Made by a program: the position numbers and the translations under genes
Assembly (NCBI RefSeq): GCF_001039355.2
Contig: NW_019773775.1
Location: 4,937 to 34,150, forward strand
DNA: 29,214 nt
Direction: 5' to 3'
Origin: Lingula anatina
Taxonomy: Eukaryota > Brachiopoda > Lingulata > Lingulida > Lingulidae
Notes under the pieces: model-generated
Told to the model about the DNA's origin: nothing
What the model saw: the letters and a program-made list of their open reading frames with translations, nothing else
Databases searched by the model: none
Shown here: piece after piece, positions 9,225 to 19,325 of the stretch
How the letters are laid out: each line of letters opens with the position of its first letter
Numbering within the stretch: the stretch's first letter is position 1

Positions 9225-9318
9225 ATCTATAATTCCATAGTCTATTAAATTGATGACATTCAAAGAGAGTTGGATCGATTTACGTAGACCGATATTTACA
9301 ATGGGAATGAGCCCATAG
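9225..9318 (+). mobile_element. MITE-family fragment
   Basis: GTTGATCTGTTCATG, GAGAGTTGGATCGATTTACG and GGGAATGAGCCCATA match the segment at 24505-24590 and the reverse complement of 6808-6897. It is one end of the dispersed family that includes the element at 7861-8076. Confidence 0.5.
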
Positions 9319-9926
9319 TTTCATTGGCCATGGGGACATTATTAGTTACTGGGAAGAACGATACCTTCTCTTAAAAGTCGACAATCAATCCAGAGTTTAG
9401 TCTGTTATCAGTAATTTTACAGAGGAAAAGTATCTGCAAAATTAAAAGCAAGAGCCCCAAGGATCAACCGAAGGATCCAAGTTTTTAATATAAATAAATC
9501 TGCCGTAGATTCACGGTGTCATTGCAAAGTCTCACTCGGTACTCCAAGCACTATCGGTATCGGCTTTATCAAACGTTTTCCGGGTCAGTTCGAAAATTCA
9601 GAAAATGAAAAATTAAAATGAAAATGAAAAATCTAGGAACGGAGATCCCGTGTTTTGTGTAAAATGATTTCCCCTTATTTGAAGGCCCAAGAAGGTCAAT
9701 GACACATGTAAAAATATACGTTTACTTCAAGAAAAATACACGAAATAAAATCAATGAAACTTTGTTGTTTTTGTTGCTTCATTTTTTATGCATATAAATT
9801 GGCTATCGGAAAAAAACATCGTAAAACATTAAAATAAAATGAAATAAAGCAAACGTTTATTATTTCTATAATCTAGTATATTTCTATATCTATTTATCCA
9901 TGTCATTTCTTGATGTAAACTATATA

Positions 9927-10128
9927 GGACATGCGTTACTGAAATGTTACTTATTACTACACGTAGGACTTGCATTACTTGGGAGCCTTCGTCCTGCGGA
10001 CATTGAATCCTTGTAACGTATATGTCCTAGGACTTCCATTCCTAGCAATGCATGCCTTAGGACTTGCATCCTAGGACTGAGTGTCCGGGCGGACTTGCGT
10101 TACTAGGACGTGCACTCCTGCCACACCG
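9927..10128. repeat. Degenerate array of GGACTTGCATTAC-type units
   Basis: At least seven imperfect units recur every 20-35 bp: GGACATGCGTTACT, GGACTTGCATTACT, GGACATTGAATCCT, GGACTTCCATTCCT, GGACTTGCATCCTA, GGACTTGCGTTACT and GGACGTGCACTCCT. The block ends with CACACCGGTAT. The same core, GGACTTCCATTCCT, forms the right arm of the inverted-repeat element at 10256-10424. Confidence 0.8.
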
Positions 10129-10255
10129 GTATATGATTTTTTTTTCCTTTTGCTATTTACGAGTGTAATTACTATCAAATATGCACATATGAGATATGCA
10201 GATGTAAGATTGGCTTAGCTCTTTCTTTTTTTATCCCGTATTTGACTTTAAAACA

Positions 10256-10424
10256 GGTGTAACAGGAATGGAAGTCATAGGAATGGGCCTTTGAGCTCCC
10301 ATATGATTTGTACAGGTTAGGGTTAGTTGTTGAATTGGGGTTATTATATGGGACGAATGTCATCTGTACTAAGTAATGGGAAGCGGTCTACGGTTCCATA
10401 GCGGACTTCCATTCCTGTTACACC
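10256..10424. mobile_element. Short inverted-repeat element (MITE-like)
   Basis: The arms 10256-10276 and 10404-10424 are perfect reverse complements over 21 bases (GGTGTAACAGGAATGGAAGTC), separated by 127 bp. The arm core GGAATGGAAGTC is also present, reversed, in the neighbouring array. No target duplication was identified with confidence. It may be an array-derived palindrome and not a mobile element. Confidence 0.65.
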
Positions 10425-10858
10425 GGTAAGCCATCTATCATCAATTTTGCAGAAAATAAAGCACGGTGAAAAATACCAAAATAAAGTTTAAATAATGATA
10501 CAATAAAAAAGACATATTTCAAAATACATGAACGTGTTTATAAACGACTTTACAACTGAGTGTTAAACGTGCCGATCTTCGCCCAAATCAACACAGATGT
10601 ACACAAATAACAACTGGGTGTATATTTTCACCTTGGCACGAAGCTCGGATCACACTTCTTTTGAAAACGCAAAAAACAAGGTTATTATCTTAAATAACCA
10701 AACATAGTTTAATGTAAAGCAAATAAAAAAACGCTGTGTGTCAAATAACTCTTTGTTAAGTAGGAGATAAGCTCTAATAATCATTAACAGTGACAGTGGG
10801 GAATGTCGTTTTTTACATGCATGTACGTCACTAGGATGTGTTTATTTGAGATAAGACC

Positions 10859-10930
10859 GTTAGTATCCGAGTGACGTTAACCCGCTACATAACGGAAATT
10901 ATAGCGGGTTAACGTCACCCGGATACTAAC
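10859..10930. repeat. Near-perfect 29-bp inverted repeat upstream of the LCCL gene
   Basis: Left arm 10859-10887 and right arm 10902-10930 match at 28 of 29 positions as reverse complements (core GACGTTAACCCGCTA), around a 14-base loop. A second, direct copy of the loop region (CCGCTATAACAGAAATTATAG) follows at 10931-10951. The start codon of the gene is about 145 bp downstream. It could be a foldback element or a promoter-proximal structure. Confidence 0.9.
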
Positions 10931-11076
10931 CCGCTATAACAGAAATTATAGACGCTGCTATTTAACAAGCTAACGTTGATTGGGGCCACAAATAGGTTTT
11001 TGCAGCATCAAGGATCTACTACTTGGATATTGTTCTCCCAAACATTGGTATTTCTCGGTTCGCGACGGCAGAAAAA

Positions 11077-13847
11077 ATGAATCTACGTGTTTTCTGTGTT
11101 TTGATTATGGTCTACATTTTGAGCGCCGTCATTCACGGGGAGACGTCCTCTCCAGAATATATTTCGCAGATGCAACTCTTGTATCGCACCAACTTACAAA
11201 TAGAATATGTAGAGAGGGCAATGAGACGTCATTGTCCGGCACTGATAGTAGAGCTGGGTTCTCTGGGAGTGTCACTTAGCCTCCTTAGGAAAAGAAGAAC
11301 AGCAATGGACCTGGACCAAGTCAGATTGAATGTGGAATTGGCCAAGCACGTGCTGTCAACGCTTAAACTGAAGTATCTGTCCCCGGGGTGTCAGGTAAGT
11401 AAAAATATCTGGAAACTCCAGCGATTTCATCAGCCAGCTTCTGTCGTTTCCAGTTTCAGAGATATTTGGCAGTCGAACTTTCCGTTTGCACGTAGACATG
11501 TGTTTATATTATTTATGATCAATGCAGCTACATTTTAACATTCTTAATTAGAATGCTGAAAGAAGAGGTTCACGTTTTACGTTGATAGATCATATTGTCA
11601 CAACATTATGCAGTTCGATTAAGGTTAAGTGGCCTGTTAGCCCAAATCAGATTGAAATACTTTATATAAAACTGGCGAAATGGACACAATTTTTTTATTA
11701 AGTTACTTCTACCGGTACATAGAAACTTGGAAGAAACTGAAAAGTACATTACCCTATGCAACTTTGACATGAATGGTTTCCTTAATATCCCTCTTGTGTC
11801 ATCCAAATTACTAGGCATGCTTTTAACCGCTTAAAATTGAACAAAACTTTATAAATGTTTGCATGTCGCTGATTTTTCAGAATTCAAGTTGTTTGAATTC
11901 AAGTTGTCAAAACGGGGGTTCATGCATTAAAGGTCCAGGTGATAACGTTTCATGCGCATGCCCGACGGGATATACTGGCGAGAAGTGTGAGATAAGGGCA
12001 GCCCCCGTGGCATGTACATCAACCTGGTTATCAACTTGTAAAGACACGTACGGAACTGGCCGCTGTTCGTGAGTTCAAGATCTCTCTCTCTCTCTCTCTC
12101 GTGCACACGCACTCATACAAACAAATGCACATTCGCAAACCACTAATTTTTATATCAAAATTTCATATAGTACCTTATCAATGTATATAGTATAAAGGAA
12201 CCGTTTCTTGCTTCTTCCCAGATTGGAACCCCCTATGTATGCACTGTATACGTCTAAAATCTCCCACAAAACTGCTTGTTTGGCATACAAATAAATGTCT
12301 GTTTTAACTCTGTGATAATTAAGGCGCAACCCGATTACTTGTTGATACACATACAAGATTGATGAGTCCTGGGAAGGGGGGCATGTGGACGCAAATGAAT
12401 TGTTTTTTTGTTTTTTTTTTCACTGAAACTGATATTAATGCAGATTGAAGAAGAGACGCGTATGCAGTTTTTCTCAGGGTCTAGTGGTGTAAATGTCAGT
12501 ATTTTGTTCCGTTGTGGGGGCAGCTGCATGTGAACAATGTCTGCAGCAGAAATCTATTCTTAGAATTTGAAATTAGTCCTTCTTTTGCGTTTGGGTTACA
12601 TTTGAACACGCTTTACACATGTACATTTAGTTTTGGGCAACACTCGGTCACTGGGCAACTCACCACATTGAACGCATTTGTCAGAGATTGATCAAAGGCA
12701 TTAGAAAACAGATGCACATTAATGACAGACCTAAAGAAGATAAATGTAATACTGACGAAGGACCTGTAATTGAACGATCCAATTTTAAGGTTGGTACCAC
12801 CCCCAACAAGAAAGATTGCCATGGACCCTGGTCACGTGGTAGCCCACGTGACATGTCAAGCACCTTTGTGATATCACGCAACTTCTTGTGAACGTACGTG
12901 AACAGTCCCTCTCTTATTTATGACTTTATCTATCATTTCAGTTTCATCTGTCCGATCGGCTGCATTAATTCAGGCACCGTATGGGGGACGGGGAGTTATA
13001 CAGGGGTAAGTTATGGTTTGAAAAAAAGGGTGGAAAAGGAATATTTCTGTCTTTTCACATGCAGTCATTACATATAATCCTCAGGTGTTATGTAACACCT
13101 GTATTGTCATTAAAACGGATGGATATTCCACATTTTTATACAATTTACGCACAAGTCCATGTTTTAGTTATAAGTTATAACAATAAAAAACTAAAACAGG
13201 TCGCATAGAATTAGCAACGCCTTAGTTTATGAACACTATCTGAAATAAAACAGTCAGTATGACATTATGGGGTAACAAATAAATCTCCACTCATTTATTT
13301 ATTTATTTATCTAAATTGTCCTATGTTGACAGGACTCCAGATTGTGCCGAGCTGCCATTCACGACGGCCGCATACCAGCAGCGGGTGGAGTGGCCACAGT
13401 GATAGGTCTAGGACCGTTACAGTCCTTCAGAGGAACAACACAGAACGGGGTGACGACAGCCAGGTAGGAACCTATCATCAGTACAATTATGCTAGTGCTG
13501 CTTGTTTATACTGTACATGCATTTTTTATTTTACATGGGGGTGCATGTTTTGAGTTTTTGATTAATTAGAAGCGTTTATGTATGGGAGTTTTTGGAAGAG
13601 GTTCGTTAGTGTTGCGATGTTGTGTTAAGTAAGGTACAATTAGAATATATTTTCATTATTATTTAATTCAATATTTGTATGACGCATTTTATGAAATGTA
13701 GTAGACAAAAGAAAGAGTTAGTCATTGCGTTGTTAATAAATAAAAATCAAAACAGATATATTTGTCTGTTTTTTAATGTTTTAGTTTAAATGGATTGCTT
13801 TCTTTTTCAGCTACGGTAGCTATGGAACTTCCTTCCGTTTCGTCTAA
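11077..13847 (+). CDS. Secreted EGF + LCCL domain protein, five exons
   Basis: Coding exons are 11077-11394, 11881-12068, 12942-13005, 13333-13463 and 13811-13847. All have GT..AG borders and all phases agree, giving 245 residues and a TAA stop. Residues 1-21 form a signal peptide (basic MNLR, hydrophobic VFCVLIMVYILSAV, cut near HG/ET). Residues 25-100 are helical, possibly coiled coil. Residues 110-142 are an EGF module with six cysteines in EGF spacing (SCQNGGSCIKG, CACPTGYTGEKC). Residues 151-245 are an LCCL domain (ICPIGCINSGTVWGTGSY, RLCRAAIHDGRI, TTQNGVTTASYGSYGTSFRF), which ends the protein. LCCL domains occur in extracellular proteins such as cochlin and CRISPLD. The role of this EGF+LCCL protein is unknown; a mucosal or immune function is only a guess. 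An in-frame ATG 54 nt upstream was rejected because the signal peptide starts at 11077. Confidence 0.92.
12080..12100. repeat. CT microsatellite in intron 2 of the LCCL gene
   Basis: About ten TC units begin 11 bases after the donor of exon 2. They may interfere with or assist splice-site definition, though nothing shows this. Confidence 0.95.
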
Positions 13848-14071
13848 ATAACAAGAAAGCATCAGACAATGAGACTTGTAATACCCAAGAATCTCCTTTA
13901 ATAGTCTGCATTATTCCATGTTTGATGACGTGACGTCAGTTCTAGGCAATCAAGCGTGACGTCTTAATGAATTATCCCTGCATGAGCACTAACGAACTGC
14001 ACATGCCACGTGTGTCTAAGCTTTGATTCTCTCTCAATTTTCAATTCTCATTTTTTTGTTATCATATTCAG

Positions 14072-14077
14072 AATAAA
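14072..14077 (+). terminator. Candidate poly(A) signal of the LCCL gene
   Basis: AATAAA lies 225 bp after the stop codon, in AT-rich sequence. No transcript evidence is available from sequence alone. Confidence 0.4.
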
Positions 14078-14387
14078 TACATGCAGCTTATAAGAAGGAG
14101 TATGTTTAAATGGCTTTGGCAAAGTCAGATATGATGTTTTATTCAACAGTTTTTTTTTCAACTTCTTCTTACCATTATTATTATCAAATGCAACCCCAGG
14201 GTTGGATAAATACATTCTTTGCATCATACATGTAGTTGAATAAAGTCACTAGTGAATAAGAACAGAGGAATATGAAAAGACATATGTGAATAAGTTTAAA
14301 ATAAAATAACTAAAAAGCAAGGTTAAAATGAAATAAAAGTCAATCAGTCAATTTTGGAACTTGTATATTGCACTTGTTAAAAGTCAC

Positions 14388-14600
14388 TCATTGGTCGTTT
14401 TGTTTTAATTTTAGGTCCTTTGAATGTCTTTCATTCAGTAGTTCAAGTTTACTATGTTCACAAGCAGTGTCATATTCAAGATCAGGATAAATTATCTGAA
14501 AAGCCTTTTCTAGAGATTTTTCTATTAGGGCAGTCAATTTATTTGTAAACCCGAAGTGCCAGACAGGGGAAGCATATTGTAAAATTAGCCTTATGACCAA
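14388..14600 (-). mobile_element. LINE reverse-transcriptase fragment
   Basis: The minus strand encodes RLILQYASPVWHFGFT, LIEKSLEKAFQIIYPDL and LELLNERHSKDL. This is the thumb/connection region just after the RT palm in CR1/Jockey-like LINEs (the VRSxLEYASPVWxP..T block and the R.L.LL..R motif). Both ends are missing, so it is a dead scrap. It is flanked on the right by the CCCAGCGGG element. Confidence 0.8.
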
Positions 14601-14612
14601 TAATAAGTTACA

Positions 14613-14774
14613 ACCCAGCGGGCAAATTATGTTGTTTTAACGTTGAAACAACGTTGAGCCATAACGTTGAGAAGACATTGGATAAACGATGGATTTGAAA
14701 GTTGTGTCAACCTCAGATAACAACGTTGTATCAACGTCAGAAAACAATGTTATATCAACCCCACCCAGCGGGAA
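14613..14774. mobile_element. CCCAGCGGG / AACGTTG repeat element
   Basis: ACCCAGCGGGCAAATTA at the left and ACCCAGCGGGAAATTAG at the right bracket a stretch full of CAACGTTG variants (AACGTTGAAACAACGTTG, AACAACGTTGTATCAACGT). Similar CAACGTT-rich repeats flanked by CCCAGCGGG are familiar from invertebrate genomes as short non-autonomous elements. The two ends are direct and not inverted. Confidence 0.6.
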
Positions 14775-14799
14775 ATTAGCCTAGATGTGTTAAGCAGTA

Positions 14800-14840
14800 C
14801 AAGAAGTTATAAGTGAAGGCCTTCTCTTTATAACTTCTTG
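14800..14840. repeat. Hairpin with 13-bp arms
   Basis: CAAGAAGTTATAA (14800-14812) pairs with TTATAACTTCTTG (14828-14840) around a 15-base loop that itself contains AAGGCCTT. AGCAGTAC precedes it and AGCAGTAT follows, so it may be a tiny insertion with an 8-base direct flank. Confidence 0.8.
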
Positions 14841-14949
14841 AGCAGTATGTAGGACATGTTTGAAGGCTAAACATATGTAGGGTTTAAATGTATTGCCTTT
14901 AAGTTAAAATTTCCAATGTTTATATAGTTCTTTTCTTATATATATATAT

Positions 14950-15117
14950 CAGTGGCGGATCCAGAGATATTTTCTGACAGTCTTCCAAATTATCTTTGTT
15001 GCGCCATCCCCCATTTTTTGACCATCTTCCGACAGAAAAATTAGATACCCGTCAATGTAAACTTGAAAATCTTACCGTCTTCCGGAAGACCCAGAAGACG
15101 GCCTAAATCCGCCCCTG
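14950..15117. mobile_element. hAT-like MITE
   Basis: The ends are CAGTGGCGGATCCAGAG and, in reverse complement, CAGGGGCGGATTTAGGC. These are typical of hAT termini (CAGNGGCGGA). The 168-bp insert has no coding capacity. It sits in an ATATATAT tract, so an 8-bp target duplication (ATATATAT/TATATATA) fits but cannot be proved. Confidence 0.75.
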
Positions 15118-15397
15118 TATATATATTCCACCAAGAACATTGTACCTGTAACTCAATCCCTGCGTAATGCACCAAGCTTTTTCATTATTATTTCAGTACC
15201 AAAGTCATATTAAAACTATGATGCTAAGCATCTTGTAAAATAGCAAATATCTGCGGTACTTATCTAAGTTGTGTACAAGAGAAACCATATTGGATGTTTT
15301 CATATATTGCATAGTTTCTTGGTCAATTGTCCCTGGCCAACCCTAAGTACTGATTGCAAGTTAACAAGAATTACTCTGACATATAACTTCTTGACAG

Positions 15398-15594
15398 AGG
15401 TAACGTTGTTTTACTCTTGGCGATGATTTTGTTTATGATTGAAAAAGCGATAAGAAGGGCTTACACTTCCATTGACAGCAGGTCTCACTACATTTATAAT
15501 AATTACTATACTCAACGCGTCTTGGTAGATTTTGGCAGGCCTAATTACGATATACTAAAATATTCAGTGCTCTTCGCCATTGACCGCATCACAG
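15398..15594 (+). CDS. Exon of an unrecognised gene upstream of the tandem copies
   Basis: An acceptor (ACTTCTTGACAG) and a strong donor (ATCACAG/GTAAAG) bound an exon that is open throughout. It encodes a hydrophobic start (VVLLLAMILFMI), a tyrosine-rich middle and TQRVLVDFGRPNYDILKYSV followed by LFAIDRITG. It leaves in phase 1. The pattern QRV...YD.L.Y...F.ID..TG loosely recalls the ependymin-related fold, but the match is weak and the rest of that family's cysteine pattern is not visible, so no function is assigned. The next exon candidate (copy A, 15938 onward) does not join in phase. It has no counterpart before copy B. Confidence 0.45.
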
Positions 15595-15843
15595 GTAAAG
15601 GGATAGTTGTATACACAGATAGTCTTAACATTCATAACTTTACTTTTCTCTTTAAATTGAACATCATTTCAATTCGCACCCGTCTCCATGGTGTACATTA
15701 CCAATGTATCCATATACGGCAATGGTCACGGGTCAAAAGAAATGGAAACTGAGCCGGTGCTCGTTTCAAATTAAATGTTTGCCAAATTAACATGATATTT
15801 TAAACTTAAAAAAAAATCAATTTCAATGGGATATAATTCCAAC

Positions 15844-17196
15844 ACGGCACAGTTATGTATATTTAACATTGCATATCACAGCTGTTGTGGAAAAAATTCA
15901 GAATTTTTTAAATGTTTTTGCCACTATTATTTCAGCACCTCTCAGGGATGGGGCATGATTGCTCGGTATTATACAACAAATTCTAAAGTTGAAATCGAGG
16001 CTACCGTACGGAAGGTGGTCAGGCATATATTATTATGTAATCTAGGTGAGTATTTTGGTGAGAGGTGTTCAGAAAGGACCGAGGTCAGTAGAAGATGGCG
16101 AAGAAAGTCATGTGTCTCATTGCTACAGTTTCCGCGAAATGGTCGAAAATCTGGGACTGAAATTGGCATCGATTTGTTGTAAGTACTGTATAGATGATGG
16201 AAGATAGCATTTGTTATTAAGCGTTAATGATATTTGTCAAAAAATTGTGAAATTTGCACGTAAGGCATCATGGGGACATTTTGTCTTGACGTCAACAAAA
16301 TTTTCACTAAAAAGTCAAAATTCAACTTGACGTTTAAACCTGGCGTTCTTTTTCTGTGATTATTTTCAGATGCAATGCATTTGCCAGTAAACAGGTGGTG
16401 AGAGTTTTGCTCCAGCTGCGAACTTGTCTTCCACCTTAAATGATGTGAGGACATTTTGGCAGGTAACTACATTAGTAGGTCCTGATTTGTTTTTAAAATA
16501 TCCAAAATCCACCTCAGGAAATTCCTACCCGCCAACGTGTACATGTCGTGAATATGTTGTTCTTTTTTTCTAAGGTCTCGTTAATTTGTTTTTACTACAC
16601 TCCTGTCATATGTTTATTTCTAAAATTTCACTTCCGCGGTGTTATACGTTATCCGAGCCCCTGTATCTTTTTCTAGCTCCCTGAAATATAATTCTAAAGA
16701 CACAGAACGTTGTTGGGTGACAGTATGATCACGGTGTAGAATAGATATGATATTGTTTGAAAGTGCATGATTGCAGAGAACGTGTTAGCATTGGTCTAAT
16801 TTTAAAGTTGAAAAGTGGATGTTGAATATCATTAATGAAATCGGTTGCAGTATATTAAAAACTGATTTATTAAAGCAACCCATAGACATAGTTTTGTAAA
16901 GTGTTTTTTTTTTATTTCAGTAACTCAGCCGTGCACGAGAAGATTGAATACGTTCTCCATCAGTGACGTCAGACTCGTGTTCCACAGCGGCTGCATCCAT
17001 GTCAAGATTACATGTCGCATGTCAGAGTTCGTCTGCTAGTAATTTTGCAGGGTTGAAAGTTAATATGAAGTGTAATGTTTACTTTGGGTTGTGAATCGGC
17101 TATAGTTATTTTCAAACTATCACAAAGTAGTGTTCAGGAAGAGTACTTTGCTACACGTACATGTAGTAGTGATTTATTTTCGTGTAGGTGTAGCAN
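15844..17196 (+). repeat. Tandem duplication, copy A, with exon-like blocks
   Basis: The 1.35-kb unit repeats as copy B (17829-19541) at high identity, strongest inside exon-like blocks. Block c is 16073-16178, after GTGTTCAG and ending TT/GTAAGT, and encodes KGPRSVEDGEESHVSHC and NLGLKLASIC. Block d is 16395-16462, after AAACAG and ending GGCAG/GTAACT, and encodes GGESFAPAANLSSTL. Block e is 16921-17039, after TTATTTCAG, with a TAG end. Blocks c and d join in phase. Block e is open in the frame reading TFSISDVRLVFHSG, but the d/e junction is out of phase, and in phase d would run straight into TAA. No family was recognised. The right edge coincides with an N at 17196. Confidence 0.7.
16073..16462 (+). 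CDS. Copy A exon pair c-d (unrecognised protein)
   Basis: Exon 16073-16178 (35 codons plus one base) and exon 16395-16462 (two bases plus 22 codons) join to complete a TGT codon, giving about 58 residues ending VRTFWQ. The pair aligns with copy B over the same boundaries. The only length difference is one whole codon, which is the pattern expected of coding sequence. If translation continues directly into the block at 16921 in phase, it stops at TAA, so 16462/16921 may be the true end. A function cannot be assigned. Confidence 0.4.
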
Positions 17197-18101
17197 CATT
17201 GTGTCTTCTGATATCTGCAAGAACCCGTGTATGATATCATTGCTCCCTACACTTTGCAAGATTTGAACTCGAACACCAAATTATGAAGGAAACTCCTGCG
17301 CTATACAAGCAAATGTGTAAAGTCACAAAATATCCTTGGACGCAGTCAAATTGATCTCAACTCTGAGACGTACAATGTATTTTGACCGAAAATAAGTGAA
17401 TCTGCAGTATTTCTCAGATCATAATGGCAAACATGATGATAAATTATCTTTTTAACGTCTGAAATCCATAAAATGACCACTTGACTTAAATAAAAACATA
17501 TAAACTTAATAAAAGTTTATAAATAAGGATTGTTAAGATATGTATTTACGAAAACGCCTAATTCGGAAGAAAAAGTGCAATTTGCGTCAAGGTAAATACT
17601 AGTACGTCCGTCTAAATGGATGTGTTGGCTGGGTTTTATATGTAATAAAAAAGTATGGGAACCGTTTACCCGAGGAAAATCAATTTTTTTTTTGGCCAAA
17701 AAGAACAGTTGTTATCTTTTTCATAGAGTTCAAAACTTTGCACCCCACTACCCAGTGCCTTCATCTGTGATACTTACACTCTGTGTTTGGGGTGGGGTGT
17801 TTTCCTGTCCCTTTTGTTAACACAAAGACACGGTACAGGGGCATTCGTGTATATTTAAAATTTCATATCACAACTGTTGTGGACAAAAAACAGATAACTT
17901 TTAATGTTTTTGCCTTTATGATTTCAGCAAACCCGAATCACCTTCCAGGGATGGAGGATGGGGGGGAGGATGGGGGGGGGGGGTCATGTTTCCGCCGTAC
18001 CATTCAACAAAGACTAGTTGAAATCGAGGCTTCAGTACGGAAGGTGGACAACTGTATATAATCGTTTGCATCAGGTGAGTATTTTGGTGAGAGGTGTTCA
18101 G

Positions 18102-18512
18102 ATTGGACCGAGGTCAGTAGAAAATGGAGAAGAAAGCAGCCTTGTGTTTCATTACTACAAATTCTACGAAATGGTCGGAAATCTGGGACTGAAATTGGCA
18201 TCGATCTGTTGTAAGTACTGTGCATGTAAAGATGATGGAAGATAACATTTGTGAATGATATTTGCCAAAACCAAGGAGTTATAACTCCTTGCCAAAACTG
18301 AGCATTTTGGACATAAAACATCATGTCGACATTTTGTCTTGACGTCAACAATATTTTCCCTTAAAAGTCCAAATTCAACTTGACGTTTAAATAGTTAATT
18401 TTCTGTTAATTTTTTTCAGATGGAATGCATTTGCTAGTAAATAGATGGTGAGAGGTTTGCTCCAGGAGTGAACGCGTCTTCCGTTTTCAACACTGTCAGG
18501 ACATTTCGGCAG
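18102..18512 (+). CDS. Copy B exon pair c-d (unrecognised protein)
   Basis: Exons 18102-18210 and 18445-18512 have the same borders and phases as in copy A and join to give a TAT codon. Substitutions between the copies include synonymous changes (GGC/GGA, ATT/ATC) and clustered replacements in the middle of exon c, with conserved ends (GPRSVE and NLGLKLASIC). The conserved cysteines and hydrophobic ends suggest a small folded extracellular domain, but the family is unknown. As in A, continuing directly into the next block in phase meets a stop (TGA). Confidence 0.4.
18273..18290. repeat. Perfect 18-bp palindrome, present only in copy B
   Basis: AAGGAGTTATAACTCCTT is a perfect palindrome flanked by direct repeats TTGCCAAAAC on both sides. 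Copy A lacks it at the matching place (around 16240). Confidence 0.85.
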
Positions 18513-18806
18513 GTAACTGCATTAGCTTAATTTGTTTTTTAAAAAATTCAAAATCCACCTCAGCAAATCCCTACCCGCCAATGTGCACATGTCGTGACTA
18601 TGTTGTTCTACTTTCTAAGATCTCATAAATGTTGTTTTTACTACCCTCCTGTCATATGTTTATTTCTAAAATTTCACTTTATACGTAATGCGAGGGTCAC
18701 TATCTTTTTAGTAGCACCACTGACGTGTGATTCTAAAGACACAGAATGTTGTCACGTTACAGTGTGTACACGGTGTAAAAGAATAGAAATTATATTGTTT
18801 GAAAGT

Positions 18807-19325
18807 GCATGATTACATAAAACGTGTCAGCTCAGTAGGCCTATATGTATACAGTGTATTCGTCTAATTTTAAAGTTGAAAAGTGGTTTGTTGAATATTA
18901 CTGTCGAAATCGGTTACCGTAAGATTAAAAATTGCTTAATTTAATCGCTCCATAGACATTGCTGACCCATTGCTTTGTAAAAGTGGGTTTATTGTTTAAT
19001 TTCAGTGACTCAACCGTGCACGAGAAGATTGAATACGTTCTCCATCAAAGACGTCAGACTCGTGTNGCATGTTTACATAAAACGTGTCAGCTCAGTAGGC
19101 CTATATGTATACAGTGTATTCGTCTAATTTTAAAGTTGAAAAGTGGTTTGTTGAATATTACTGTCGAAATCGGTTACCGTAAGATTAAAAATTGCTTAAT
19201 TTAATCGCTCCATAGACATTGCTGACCCATTGCTTTGTAAAAGTGGGTTTATTGTTTAATTTCAGTGACTCAACCGTGCACGAGAAGATTGAATACGTTC
19301 TCCATCAAAGACGTCAGACTCGTGT
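18807..19325. other. 259-bp duplicated segment around a single N: unmerged assembly overlap
   Basis: 18807-19065 and 19067-19325 are identical apart from one base (18812/19072), and are separated only by the N at 19066. Copy A has this region once. The simplest explanation is two contigs whose ends overlap but were joined through a gap character. The terminal block of copy B should therefore be counted once. Confidence 0.9.

Noticed and set aside
11023-11076. Upstream in-frame ATG as start of the LCCL gene
   Set aside because: It would put 18 residues before a clear signal peptide that begins at the second ATG.
12613-12891. Overlapping open frames inside intron 2 of the LCCL gene
   Set aside because: No domain, no splice sites, and frames on both strands with random composition.
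15398-15594. Ependymin-related protein assignment
   Set aside because: Only a loose QRV...Y...ID..TG pattern. The cysteines and the terminal motif expected for that family could not be matched in phase.
17220-17290. B-box-like GTTCAAATC on the minus strand
   Set aside because: No A box or cloverleaf nearby.
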